Assembly (NCBI GenBank): GCA_017744915.1
Contig: JAGIAH010000001.1
Location: 186,001 to 250,000, forward strand
Origin: Agrobacterium tumefaciens
Lineage (GTDB): Bacteria; Pseudomonadota; Alphaproteobacteria; Rhizobiales; Rhizobiaceae
DNA: 64,000 nucleotides
Reading direction: 5' to 3'
Below the pieces are notes generated by a model. The model searched no databases. It was not told the DNA's origin and worked only from the letters and a program-made list of their open reading frames with translations. Of the stretch, positions 8,494-17,954 are shown piece by piece. The position numbers were made by a program, and so were the translations under genes. The stretch's first letter is position 1, and each line of letters begins with the position of its first letter.

Positions 8494-9549
8494 TCATCTC
8501 ACGCTGGCAAAGGGATCTGCCAGCGCCGCCTCCGGGCGGCTGATAGGGTACTTCGTGCCGGAAACCTGCGAGGCCATGACTTTGGCGCCGCTCGATTTCA
8601 GAATGGCCCGGAAGCTCGGATGCATGCCGCCGTCTACATACGCGCTGAGCGGGGCGGAAGTTCCCTCGCTCATCGCGGCGGCAAATTTTTGTTGCTCTTC
8701 CGCCAGCTTCGACGCCACCTGCGGGTCCTGCTGGTTGATGGCCGGCGGGCAGGCCGCCAGCGGATCGGCAGGCTCACCTTCGGCAAATTCACTGTTGAAA
8801 ACATAGCGGCGGCCGCAAACGGAGACCTTGGGCTGGCGGCGGGTCACCTCGAAATAGTCGTAGCCTTCCTTCAGCGTCTTCCAGAACGACATGTTGGGAT
8901 CGTCCCGATGCGCCACCATGTTCCTTGCACTCATGCGGAAGGGATAGGCCTGCACCTGGAAACGGTCCTGCCCGCCCTGCAGCGCACGCGCAACGATGGC
9001 GTAAATCTCGCCCACCTGGGCATCGGTCATGGCGTAGCAACCGGAAGAAGAGCAGGCGCCATGCACCATCAGCGCTTCACCCGTGTAACCGAGCGCCGAT
9101 TCCAGCCGGTTGGGATAACCGAGATTGAAAGAGACGTAATATTGCGAGTTCGGGTTAAGCATGCCGGCCGAGACATGATAAAAACCTTCCGGCGCCTGCC
9201 GGTCGCCCGTTTTCATCTTCGGGCCGAGCTTTCCGGACCAACGGCACATGGGATAGGTCTTGAGCAGGGCGTAATTTCCGGTCTTGTCGATCTTCCAGAC
9301 CTCAAGCTCGCTCTCCTGCTTGAAGATACGAACGAGGACCGGGCTTTCCGGGCGCATGCTCTTGGCCGACATCTGCGCCATCATCTTCGATGACAACTTC
9401 GGCGGGTCCTTCTTGACGCTGTCGAGGCCCATCGAGGTACACGCGGCAAGGGTGCCGCCGATCGCGACGACCGCAGCCATTCTTGCCCCTGTCCTAACCT
9501 TTTGCCGCAACCCCGCAACCGCGAAATCCAGCAATGCCTGCATGCCCAT
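8494..9549 (-). CDS. YafK-type L,D-transpeptidase-fold murein enzyme (lipoprotein)
   Basis: 351 residues. A lipobox L-A-A-C (Cys37) lies behind a basic/hydrophobic stretch. The true start may be an internal TTG near 9510, because the first 13 residues are unusual for a signal peptide. The catalytic motif VH163GACSSSGC171YAMTD is that of the YafK/DpaA branch, which in E. coli removes Lpp-type linkages from peptidoglycan rather than making them. A C-terminal region of about 100 residues follows, with PKVSVCGRRYVFN. It is immediately upstream of the YkuD-type gene on the same strand. The family assignment is firm; the direction of the reaction (cleavage or transfer) is inferred from the E. coli homologue. 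Confidence 0.85.
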   Translation of the reverse strand: MGMQALLDFAVAGLRQKVRTGARMAAVVAIGGTLAACTSMGLDSVKKDPPKLSSKMMAQMSAKSMRPESPVLVRIFKQESELEVWKIDKTGNYALLKTYPMCRWSGKLGPKMKTGDRQAPEGFYHVSAGMLNPNSQYYVSFNLGYPNRLESALGYTGEALMVHGACSSSGCYAMTDAQVGEIYAIVARALQGGQDRFQVQAYPFRMSARNMVAHRDDPNMSFWKTLKEGYDYFEVTRRQPKVSVCGRRYVFNSEFAEGEPADPLAACPPAINQQDPQVASKLAEEQQKFAAAMSEGTSAPLSAYVDGGMHPSFRAILKSSGAKVMASQVSGTKYPISRPEAALADPFASVR

Positions 9550-9672
9550 GGATCGTTCTACCCGCCTGATTTGCCCGCCTTTCCGGCTGACGCTTAACTA
9601 CCGAAGGTGGCCACAACACGGCAACCTCGCCCATGGACAAAGTCTCGTGAACAGACGTTACCCTTTCGTTAA

Positions 9673-9819
9673 TCATAGGGACACAAGCCCGTGATGCCGA
9701 TAATGCTGGGCGCGTCCAGGCAGCCCGAGCGCGAAACCCGCCGCAGACAGGTGACGTGCGGCAGCCCGCCCGATACCGGTGCCGGCACCGGTGACGAGAA
9801 CGACCTTACGATCGGTCAC
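9673..9819 (-). pseudogene. Truncated short-chain dehydrogenase (N-terminal fragment)
   Basis: A GTG at 9819 opens a 48-codon frame encoding VTDRKVVLVTGAGTGIGRAA, the classic SDR Rossmann start with TGAGTGIG, followed by RHLSAAGFALGL. Homology then stops and the frame ends after about a dozen unrelated codons at a TGA (9673-9675). A functional SDR needs about 250 residues with a YxxxK site, so this is a 5' remnant left by a deletion. It begins 2 bp after the stop of the 126-residue gene upstream, as if the two had been an operon. Confidence 0.75.
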
Positions 9820-9821
9820 TA

Positions 9822-10268
<447 letters not shown>

Positions 10269-10300
10269 TCACAACGACGGCAGAGCGGAAGGGGTTCCGG

Positions 10301-10891
10301 ATGGATGAGGCCTTTGGTCTGGAAATGCAGGAGAGTTTCTTCCTGCGTGATGCGGTGGACGTGGCCCGTGCCCTCATCGGCGCGGAATTCCGCATCGGCA
10401 ATACCGGCGGCATCATCGTGGAAACGGAAGCCTATCACCCGGACGACCCGGCATCCCACAGTTTCAACGGGCAGACCCCGCGCAACAGGGCGATGTTCGG
10501 CCCGGCCGGCCATCTCTACGTCTACCGGTCCTATGGTATCCACTGGTGCGCCAACTTCGTCTGCGCCCCCGGCTCCGCCGTGCTTCTGCGCGCCATCGAG
10601 CCGCTGACCGGTATAGACATGATGAAACTGCGACGGGGAACTGACAAGCTGAAACTTCTCTGCTCGGGCCCGGGCAAGCTCTGTCAGGCGCTGGCAATTA
10701 CCGGGGATATGGACGGTGCGCCGCTGAATGCGTCGCCGTTTTTCCTGCGGCTGCCGAAAAAAGCCTCCGCCATCACCAGCGGCAGGCGCATCGGTATCAG
10801 CCGTGCAATGGACTATCCCTGGCGTTTCGGACTGGAAGGCTCGACTTTTGTCAGCAAGAAATTCGAGACGCCACAGACGCGGGGTTCTTAA
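10301..10891 (+). CDS. 3-methyladenine DNA glycosylase (AAG/MPG family)
   Basis: 196 residues, the usual bacterial AAG length, with GGAAGGGG before the ATG. It has the family core IIVETEAYHPDDPASHSFNG (E43 matches the catalytic glutamate and Y45 the base-stacking tyrosine of human AAG), QTPRNRAMFG, GHLYVYRSYGIHWCANFVC and a GPGKLCQALAI segment. It removes alkylated purines such as 3-methyladenine in base-excision repair. It is a single gene whose last 4 bp overlap the convergent small gene at 10888. Confidence is high from the full set of motifs. Confidence 0.93.
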   Translation: MDEAFGLEMQESFFLRDAVDVARALIGAEFRIGNTGGIIVETEAYHPDDPASHSFNGQTPRNRAMFGPAGHLYVYRSYGIHWCANFVCAPGSAVLLRAIEPLTGIDMMKLRRGTDKLKLLCSGPGKLCQALAITGDMDGAPLNASPFFLRLPKKASAITSGRRIGISRAMDYPWRFGLEGSTFVSKKFETPQTRGS

Positions 10892-11046
10892 AGCACCTTC
10901 GGCGGCTCGTCGTTTTCGTCGGGATTGGGCGTCGGCACCTCATCGGGCAACCAGTCGGGCTCCGGTTCCTCGACCGGCGGAATCTCCGGCTGCGGCGGCA
11001 CTGGCATCGGCGGTTCGGGATGGGGTTCGACGGGAACTATTGACAT
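10888..11046 (-). CDS. Small proline/glutamate-rich rhizobial protein
   Basis: 52 residues from the ATG at 11046, chosen because GGAGG lies seven bases upstream; an in-frame ATG at 11088 lacks such a site. It is almost entirely Pro, Glu and Asp, with PEPDWLPDEVPTPNPDENDE near the end, and is therefore probably disordered. There is no signal peptide. It is convergent with the glycosylase, with a 4-bp overlap. Function is unknown; similar short acidic-proline proteins recur in Rhizobiaceae. Confidence 0.7.
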   Translation of the reverse strand: MSIVPVEPHPEPPMPVPPQPEIPPVEEPEPDWLPDEVPTPNPDENDEPPKVL

Positions 11047-11278
11047 CGCGGCCTCCTGATATGAACGCGCCTCGCCCGAAGCGGACAACCGGCTGCGTTT
11101 TCATCTATCGGGACAACGCGTTCGCGCCGTCCCCATTCAGGCGGCGCAACACCCAATTTGCCCACCGGTCAAATGCCGGCCAAGTCCCTTCGGTCCGATT
11201 GCGCCGCCCTGCGGGTCGTACAGGAAAACGCGGGGACGGCAGGTCCGTTCCGTATTTTAGGAAGGGTTTTGCGACAGC

Positions 11279-11476
11279 TCAGGCGAAGCCGAGCGCGCTG
11301 CGGGAAATATCGCGGTTTTCGCAATAATCGCGGGAATGGGCTTCATGACCATGCTCGCGGGCGGTCGAACGGTTAAGTTCCGGGCTCGGAACGTTGAGAA
11401 GCGCATCGGCATAGGTGCCGGTGGCCTCGACATCGTCGATCACAGTCTGCTGTTGCGGCTTTAAAAATTCAAACAT
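11279..11476 (-). CDS. Small conserved hypothetical protein
   Basis: 65 residues, with AAGGAGG eight bases before the ATG at 11476. It starts MFEFLKPQQQTVIDDVEATG and ends with a short Arg/His-rich tail (HGHEAHSRDYCENRD). There is no membrane segment or signal peptide. The strong ribosome site, unlike most shadow frames here, supports it as real. It is separate from its neighbours by more than 170 bp on both sides. Function unknown. Confidence 0.65.
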   Translation of the reverse strand: MFEFLKPQQQTVIDDVEATGTYADALLNVPSPELNRSTAREHGHEAHSRDYCENRDISRSALGFA

Positions 11477-11649
11477 CCGTCATCCTCCTTCGACGCATCC
11501 CTCCAACGCGCCGGCACGGGGCCTGTTCCATATACCCGTGACTGTTCCGATTATACATGAGAAGGGATTAACGTATAGATGACGAAAGGCGAACGTTATC
11601 AACTGACGTTCACAAAATGGAGTGGAATCAGTGAGCTATGGCGAGAAGC

Positions 11650-12663
11650 TCAGGCCGGGCCGACCGATTCCCGCAAGATCAGTTCCACCGGCCACAATTC
11701 CTGGACCTCACGGACCGGGCGGCCGCCGATGATCTGCAAAATAAGGTCCGTCACCCGCATGCCCGCCATGCGCATGGACGAGCGGGTGGTGGAAAGCGGC
11801 GGCATCATGCTTTCCGGCGTGAGGTAAGGAAACACGTCGTCATGGGCGATGACGGAGACATCCTTGCCGATCACCAGCCCCATCTGGGTGGCGGCGCGAT
11901 AGACACCCTGCGCCGTCATCATCGCACCCGCCACAAAGGCCGTGGGGCGCGGCGTCTGCTCCAGAAGCGAGCGGGCGAAGCGGAAGGCCGTCTCCTCACT
12001 GAAGTGCTCGTTCATCATGAAACGCGGATCGGGCACTATACCGTGGGTTGCCAGCGCATCGCGGAAACCCTGCTCGCGATCCTGTACGAAGGTGCGGCCC
12101 ACCGGGCCATTGATGAGGGCGATGCGCCGATGGCCGCGCTCCAGAAAATGGGTCGTCGGGCGATAGGTCACATCGTGGTTGTCGATATCGAGCCAGGCAT
12201 GTTCAAAGGGTGTCTTTGAGCGGCCATGCACGATGAAGGGCACACCCAGCCGGTTGAGCAGCGCGATGCGCTCATCCTCCGGGCGCGGCGAATGCACGAT
12301 GATACCGTCCACCCGGCCGCTGGCCGCCAGCCGACTGAAAATCGCCAGTTCCTCATCGAGATTATTATCGACGGTGACGCTGACGAGGATGTCGGTCTCT
12401 TCCCGTTCCAGGCGGGTCGCCATGCCACCCATGAACTCCGAAAAGAAATGCCCACCACCCGAACGACCCATGACGACGCCGATGGCGCCGGCCCTGCCCG
12501 TTGCCAGCCGGACAGCGTTGGCATTCGGCCGGTAGCCGTATTTCAGCGCAGCCTCCATCACCCGCTGGCGCGTCTCTTCACGCACCTCGGGGTAGCCGCC
12601 AAGCGCCCGGCTGACGGTGGTGGGCGACAGCCCGACCTTTTCTGCGAATTCCTTGAGCTTCAT
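11650..12663 (-). CDS. thuR: LacI-family repressor of the trehalose-type uptake operon (ThuR)
   Basis: 337 residues from the ATG at 12663; an upstream TTG could add four. The N-terminal LacI helix-turn-helix (LKEFAEKVGLSPTTVSRALGG) and hinge are followed by a periplasmic-binding-like sensor domain from about residue 58 to the C-terminus. It is divergent from thuE, with palindromic sites TTGAAA-N4-TTTCAA near its own promoter and AAAGCGCTTT before thuE, so it probably represses both and is relieved by a disaccharide. In Sinorhizobium the thu locus is controlled by a LacI-type ThuR in the same position. The family is seen; the inducer is inferred. Confidence 0.87.
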   Translation of the reverse strand: MKLKEFAEKVGLSPTTVSRALGGYPEVREETRQRVMEAALKYGYRPNANAVRLATGRAGAIGVVMGRSGGGHFFSEFMGGMATRLEREETDILVSVTVDNNLDEELAIFSRLAASGRVDGIIVHSPRPEDERIALLNRLGVPFIVHGRSKTPFEHAWLDIDNHDVTYRPTTHFLERGHRRIALINGPVGRTFVQDREQGFRDALATHGIVPDPRFMMNEHFSEETAFRFARSLLEQTPRPTAFVAGAMMTAQGVYRAATQMGLVIGKDVSVIAHDDVFPYLTPESMMPPLSTTRSSMRMAGMRVTDLILQIIGGRPVREVQELWPVELILRESVGPA

Positions 12664-12724
12664 GTTTTTTGCCAATTTGCCCCTGCATGCGTTGCCGCCG
12701 CGGATTTTTCAAGCCGACAAAAAT

Positions 12725-12740
12725 TGAAAACGATTTCAAT
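12725..12740. promoter_or_regulatory. LacI-type operator near thuR
   Basis: TTGAAA-ACGA-TTTCAA is an inverted repeat with a central CG, the geometry used by LacI-family proteins. It lies about 60 bp upstream of the thuR start in the shared thuR-thuE promoter region. Confidence 0.6.
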
Positions 12741-12875
12741 TTTCCCCCACCTGAAACCTTACAGTTGATCATTGCGAATGGCAAACGCCGAAAAATTGCA
12801 GACGAAAACAGCCAATTTCCGGGGGATTAGAAAGAGTATTGACAGATTGCTCGGCTTTTGAGAGCCTCACGTCAG

Positions 12876-12891
12876 TCAAAAGCGCTTTCAA
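12876..12891. promoter_or_regulatory. LacI-type operator before thuE
   Basis: TCAAAAGCGCTTTCAA contains the perfect 10-bp palindrome AAAGCGCTTT (12879-12888). A half-site resembling CGAAAGCG follows at about 12905-12912. It lies 40-56 bp upstream of the thuE start, a good position for ThuR repression. Confidence 0.65.
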
Positions 12892-12931
12892 TTTTGAGGA
12901 CAATCGAAAGCGTCAACGGAGGAGTTTGACA

Positions 12932-14197
12932 ATGAATATTTCCATGAAGACTTTGTTCCTGTGCGGAGTCGCGTTTTCCGCCGCCATTTCGGCTGAGGCG
13001 GCCGAGCTTTCCATCGCCGCCAATTCGACCGGTAAAAACGTCGCGTTCTTCCGCGAACGGATCGCCGCTTTTGAGAAAGAGACCGGCCACAAGGTCAATC
13101 TCGTCACCATGCCGTCTTCTTCAAGCGAACAGTTCAGCCAGTACCGGCTGTGGCTTGCCGCCGGCAACAAGGATGTCGATGTCTACCAGACAGACGTGAT
13201 CTGGGCGCCGCAGCTCTCCGACCAGTTCGTGGACCTGACCGAAGCGACGAAGGATGTCATTGGCGATCATTTCCCCTCCATCGTCGCTTCGCAGACGGTT
13301 GACGGCAAGCTCGTTGCCATGCCGATGTTCACCGACGCGCCGGCGCTGTTTTATCGCAAGGACCTTCTGGACAAATACGGCAAGCAGCCGCCGAAGACCT
13401 GGAAGGAACTGAGCGAGACCGCCAAGGAAATTCAGGACAAAGAGCGCGAAGCGGGCCAAAAGGACCTCTGGGGCTTCGTCTTCCAGGGCAGCGCCTATGA
13501 GGGCCTGACCTGCAACGCGCTGGAATGGATCGCGTCCGCCGGCGGTGGCCATATCGTCGAAAGCAATGGCGATATCTCCGTCAACAACGAAAAGGCCGCA
13601 GCCGCCATCGAAACCGCCAAGGGCTGGGTCGGCACCATCGCACCGCAGGGCGTGCTGGCCTACAAGGAAGAAGAAGCCCGCGGCGTCTGGCAGACGGGCA
13701 ATTCCGTCTTCATGCGCAACTGGCCCTATGCCTATGCACTGGGTAACGGCGCCGACAGCGCAATCAAGGGCAAGTTCGGCGTCACGCCGCTGCCGGCAGG
13801 TACGGAAGGCGAAGCTCCTGCCTCGACGCTCGGCGGCTGGAACCTCGCCGTCTCGAAATATTCCGACGACAAGGAAGCGGCCATCCAGCTGGTGAAATTC
13901 CTGGCTTCGAAGGACACCCAGAAGCTGCGCGCGATCCAGCTCTCCAACATGCCGACGATCGCTTCGCTCTACGATGACAAGGATGTCGCGGCGGCCCAGC
14001 CTTTCATGCCGACATGGAAACCGATCTTCCAGACCGCCGTTCCGCGTCCATCCGCCTCCGCCAAGGTGAAATATAACGAGGTTTCGGCCAAGTTCTGGGG
14101 CGCGGTGCACAACACGCTCTCCGGCAACGGCACGGCGGCTGAAAATCTCGAACTTCTCGAGGTTGAACTGACCGATCTCAAAGGCAACGGCTGGTAA
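12932..14197 (+). CDS. thuE: Trehalose/maltose-type ABC transporter substrate-binding protein (ThuE)
   Basis: 421 residues from the ATG at 12932, which has GGAGGAG upstream; an earlier in-frame ATG at 12839 lies in the promoter region. A signal peptide of about 23 residues ends in SAEA-AEL. The mature protein is a family 1 (MalE-like) sugar-binding protein with long alpha/beta lobes and motifs such as AMPMFTDAPALFYRKDLLDK and WNLAVSKYS. It captures the sugar in the periplasm for ThuFGK. First gene of thuEFGKAB. The Sinorhizobium homologue binds trehalose, maltose and sucrose; specificity here is inferred. Confidence 0.88.
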   Translation: MNISMKTLFLCGVAFSAAISAEAAELSIAANSTGKNVAFFRERIAAFEKETGHKVNLVTMPSSSSEQFSQYRLWLAAGNKDVDVYQTDVIWAPQLSDQFVDLTEATKDVIGDHFPSIVASQTVDGKLVAMPMFTDAPALFYRKDLLDKYGKQPPKTWKELSETAKEIQDKEREAGQKDLWGFVFQGSAYEGLTCNALEWIASAGGGHIVESNGDISVNNEKAAAAIETAKGWVGTIAPQGVLAYKEEEARGVWQTGNSVFMRNWPYAYALGNGADSAIKGKFGVTPLPAGTEGEAPASTLGGWNLAVSKYSDDKEAAIQLVKFLASKDTQKLRAIQLSNMPTIASLYDDKDVAAAQPFMPTWKPIFQTAVPRPSASAKVKYNEVSAKFWGAVHNTLSGNGTAAENLELLEVELTDLKGNGW

Positions 14198-14205
14198 TCC
14201 GGCCC

Positions 14206-14241
14206 GCGCGGGAGGCGGCCTCGCCTGGCCGTTTCCCGCGC
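14206..14241 (+). other. Hairpin between thuE and thuF
   Basis: GCGCGGGA (14206-14213) pairs with TCCCGCGC (14234-14241), with an inner GGCC/GGCC stem. There is no T tract, so it may stabilise the thuE message or cause partial termination rather than full stop. Confidence 0.6.
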
Positions 14242-14261
14242 CCCAACCGCGAGATATCCCC

Positions 14262-15236
14262 ATGAACGACATCGCCCTTCAAAGACCGGTCGCGGCATCC
14301 GGCACCGGCTCCGATCTGCAGTCGGAACGCCTGAAATCCGCCTGGCTGTTCCTTGCTCCCACATTTTTGGTGCTGGCGCTGGTGGCGGGCTGGCCGCTGG
14401 TGCGCACCGTCTGGTTCAGCCTCACCGACGCTTCGCTCACCAATCTCGATGGTGCGCAGTTCGTCGGCCTCAAGAACTACCTCACCTGGATCACGCTCAG
14501 CAGCGGCCGCACCATCTATCGCGGCCTGCTCGCCGATCCCGCCTGGTGGGGCGCCGTTCTCAACACGCTGAAGTTCACAATTCTCTCCGTCAGCCTCGAA
14601 ACCGTGCTCGGCCTTATCGTCGCGCTGGTGCTGAATGCCGAGTTCAAGGGGCGCGGCCTCGTGCGCGCCGCCATTCTCGTGCCGTGGGCCATTCCCACCA
14701 TCGTTTCGGCGCAGATGTGGGCATGGATGCTGAACGACCAGTTCGGCATATTGAACGACCTGTTCCTCAATCTCGGCCTGATCTCCAACAAGATCGCCTG
14801 GACCGCCAATCCTGAAACGGCCATGGTCGCCGTGCTGATCGTCGATATCTGGAAGACCACGCCTTTCATGGCGCTGCTCATCCTCGCCGGCCTGCAGATG
14901 GTGCCGAAGGACATGTATGAGGCGGCCAAGGTGGATGGCATCCATCCTGTCAAGGTGTTCTTCCGCGTCACCCTGCCGATGATCCGGCCGGCGCTGATGG
15001 TCGCCGTCATCTTCCGCATGCTGGATGCGATGCGCGTTTTCGACCTCATCTATATCCTGACACCGAATAATGCCCAGACCCGCACCATGTCGGTGCTGGC
15101 GCGTGAGAACCTGTTCGATTTCGACAAGTTCTCCTATGGTGCCGCCGCCTCCACCATGCTGTTCCTCATCATCGCCTCGATCACGGTCATCTACATGTGG
15201 CTCGGGCGCGTCAACACCGATGGAGCCGCGCGATGA
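14262..15236 (+). CDS. thuF: ABC sugar transporter permease (ThuF, MalF-like)
   Basis: 324 residues with about six membrane helices beginning at about residue 30 (WLFLAPTFLVLALVAGWPLV). The cytoplasmic EAA loop (MYEAAKVDGIHPVKVFFRVT-LP, about 223-244), which contacts the ATPase, is intact. It forms the inner-membrane channel with ThuG. The stop codon overlaps the thuG start (ATGA), showing translational coupling. Part of the thuEFGKAB operon. Confidence 0.9.
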   Translation: MNDIALQRPVAASGTGSDLQSERLKSAWLFLAPTFLVLALVAGWPLVRTVWFSLTDASLTNLDGAQFVGLKNYLTWITLSSGRTIYRGLLADPAWWGAVLNTLKFTILSVSLETVLGLIVALVLNAEFKGRGLVRAAILVPWAIPTIVSAQMWAWMLNDQFGILNDLFLNLGLISNKIAWTANPETAMVAVLIVDIWKTTPFMALLILAGLQMVPKDMYEAAKVDGIHPVKVFFRVTLPMIRPALMVAVIFRMLDAMRVFDLIYILTPNNAQTRTMSVLARENLFDFDKFSYGAAASTMLFLIIASITVIYMWLGRVNTDGAAR

Positions 15237-16066
15237 CCCTGCCAAGCATCCTGAAAACCACCGCTTTTTATGCGCTGGTCGCCATCATCATGGTGATCTC
15301 GGTATTCCCGTTCTATTATGCGATCCTGACGAGCCTGAAGTCCGGTTCGGCGCTGTTCCAGGTCAATTATTGGCCGCGTGACTTCTCGTTGGCCAATTAC
15401 AGCTTCGTCATCGGTAACGGCACTTTCCTGCGCAATCTCGGCAATTCGCTGTTCGTTGCATCTTCCGTCGTCGTGCTGTCGCTGTTCCTTGCGGTAACGG
15501 CGTCCTATGCTCTCGCCCGCGTCCGCTTCCGGGGCCGCGCGCTGCTGCTTCTCACCATCCTGTCGGTTTCGATGTTCCCGCAGATCGCCGTTCTCGCCGG
15601 CCTGTTCGAACTGATCCGTTGGGCGGGTATCTTCAACACACCGCTCGCGCTGATCTTTTCCTACATGATCTTCACCCTGCCCTTCACGGTCTGGGTGCTG
15701 ACAACCTTCATGCGCGACCTGCCAATCGAGATCGAGGAAGCGGCGATCGTCGATGGCGCGACACCATGGGTCATCATCACACAGGTGTTCATGCCGCTGA
15801 TGTGGCCGGCACTCGTGACGACAGGGCTTCTCGCCTTCATCGCGGCATGGAACGAGTTCCTCTTCGCGCTCACCTTCACCTCATCGAACGAGCAGCGCAC
15901 GGTTCCTGTCGCCATCGCGCTCCTGTCGGGCGGCTCTCAGTTCGAAATCCCGTGGGGAACGATCATGGCCGCGTCCGTCATCGTCACCGCACCGCTCGTC
16001 GTCCTCGTTCTGATCTTCCAGCGACGCATCATCTCCGGCCTCACCGCCGGCGGCGTCAAAGGCTAG
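15233..16066 (+). CDS. thuG: ABC sugar transporter permease (ThuG, MalG-like)
   Basis: 277 residues from the ATG at 15233, inside the stop codon of thuF. Six predicted membrane helices and the EAA motif (IEIEEAAIVDGATPWVIITQ, about 168-187, then VFMPLMWPAL) mark it as a MalG-type permease. It ends with the common GLTAGGVKG tail. It partners ThuF in the inner membrane; the ATPase gene follows 10 bp later. Confidence 0.9.
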   Translation: MTLPSILKTTAFYALVAIIMVISVFPFYYAILTSLKSGSALFQVNYWPRDFSLANYSFVIGNGTFLRNLGNSLFVASSVVVLSLFLAVTASYALARVRFRGRALLLLTILSVSMFPQIAVLAGLFELIRWAGIFNTPLALIFSYMIFTLPFTVWVLTTFMRDLPIEIEEAAIVDGATPWVIITQVFMPLMWPALVTTGLLAFIAAWNEFLFALTFTSSNEQRTVPVAIALLSGGSQFEIPWGTIMAASVIVTAPLVVLVLIFQRRIISGLTAGGVKG

Positions 16067-16076
16067 GAGAAATCTC

Positions 16077-17105
<1,029 letters not shown>

Positions 17106-17118
17106 ACATTCAACTTTC

Positions 17119-17142
17119 GCCGGGATCACCCAAGGTCCCGGC
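17119..17142 (+). other. Hairpin between thuK and thuA
   Basis: GCCGGGA (17119-17125) pairs with TCCCGGC (17136-17142) around a 10-base loop, followed by TTTC. It may separate expression of the transport and catabolic halves of the operon. Confidence 0.45.
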
Positions 17143-17162
17143 TTTCACCGAGGAGCATGACA

Positions 17163-17948
17163 ATGACCATCAACACCGTTGTATGGGGCGAAAATATCCA
17201 CGAACACATCAATGAGACGGTGCGTTCGATCTATCCAAACGGCATGCACAACACCATTGCCGACGCGCTGAACCAGAACCCCGAGATCAATGCCACCACC
17301 GCCACGCTGCAGGAGCCAGAACATGGCCTGTCGCAGGAGCGCCTCGACAAGACCGACGTGCTGGTCTGGTGGGGCCATAAGGACCATGGCGCGGTGCAGG
17401 ACGAGATCGTCGAGCGCGTCGCCAAACGCGTCTGGGAAGGCATGGGCCTCATCGTCCTGCATTCCGGCCACTTCTCCAAGCCGTTCAAGCGGCTGATGGG
17501 CACGCCCTGCGCGCTGAAATGGCGTGAGGCGGGTGAACGCGAGCGCCTTTGGACCATCAATCCGCGCCACCCGATTGCCGCCGGTCTGCCTGAGCATTTC
17601 GAGCTGGAAAACGAGGAAATGTACGGCGAACAGTTCTCCGTGCCGGAGCCGCTGGAAACCGTGTTCATCTCCTGGTTCCAGGGCGGCGAGGTCTTCCGTT
17701 CCGGCCTCACCTGGCGTCGCGGCGCGGGCAATATCTTCTATTTCCGCCCCGGCCACGAGACGTACCCCACCTATCACGACGCCAATGTCCAGAAGGTCAT
17801 CAGCAACTCGGTGAAATGGGCCTATAATCCGGTTGGTGCACTGAAGAGCATTCACGACGCCCCCAATGTTCCCGTCGACAAGGCGCTGGAGCCGATCGAA
17901 GAACGCGGCCCCAAGCTGCACAAGGCAGGCGAAGCAGGTTACAGGTAA
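17163..17948 (+). CDS. thuA: ThuA-like trehalose utilisation protein
   Basis: 261 residues. The ATG at 17163 is preferred to one at 17157 because GAGGAG is seven bases upstream of it and only one base from the other. It is a ThuA-family protein (glutamine-amidotransferase-like flavodoxin fold) with [12 protein letters not shown] (about 61-72), [14 protein letters not shown] and [15 protein letters not shown] motifs. In Sinorhizobium and Agrobacterium, thuA and thuB are needed for catabolism of trehalose and related disaccharides, apparently through 3-keto-sugar intermediates. It is 6 bp from thuB in the same operon. The role is from family knowledge; no catalytic mechanism is visible here. 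Confidence 0.9.
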   Translation: MTINTVVWGENIHEHINETVRSIYPNGMHNTIADALNQNPEINATTATLQEPEHGLSQERLDKTDVLVWWGHKDHGAVQDEIVERVAKRVWEGMGLIVLHSGHFSKPFKRLMGTPCALKWREAGERERLWTINPRHPIAAGLPEHFELENEEMYGEQFSVPEPLETVFISWFQGGEVFRSGLTWRRGAGNIFYFRPGHETYPTYHDANVQKVISNSVKWAYNPVGALKSIHDAPNVPVDKALEPIEERGPKLHKAGEAGYR

Positions 17949-17954
17949 ACAGCC

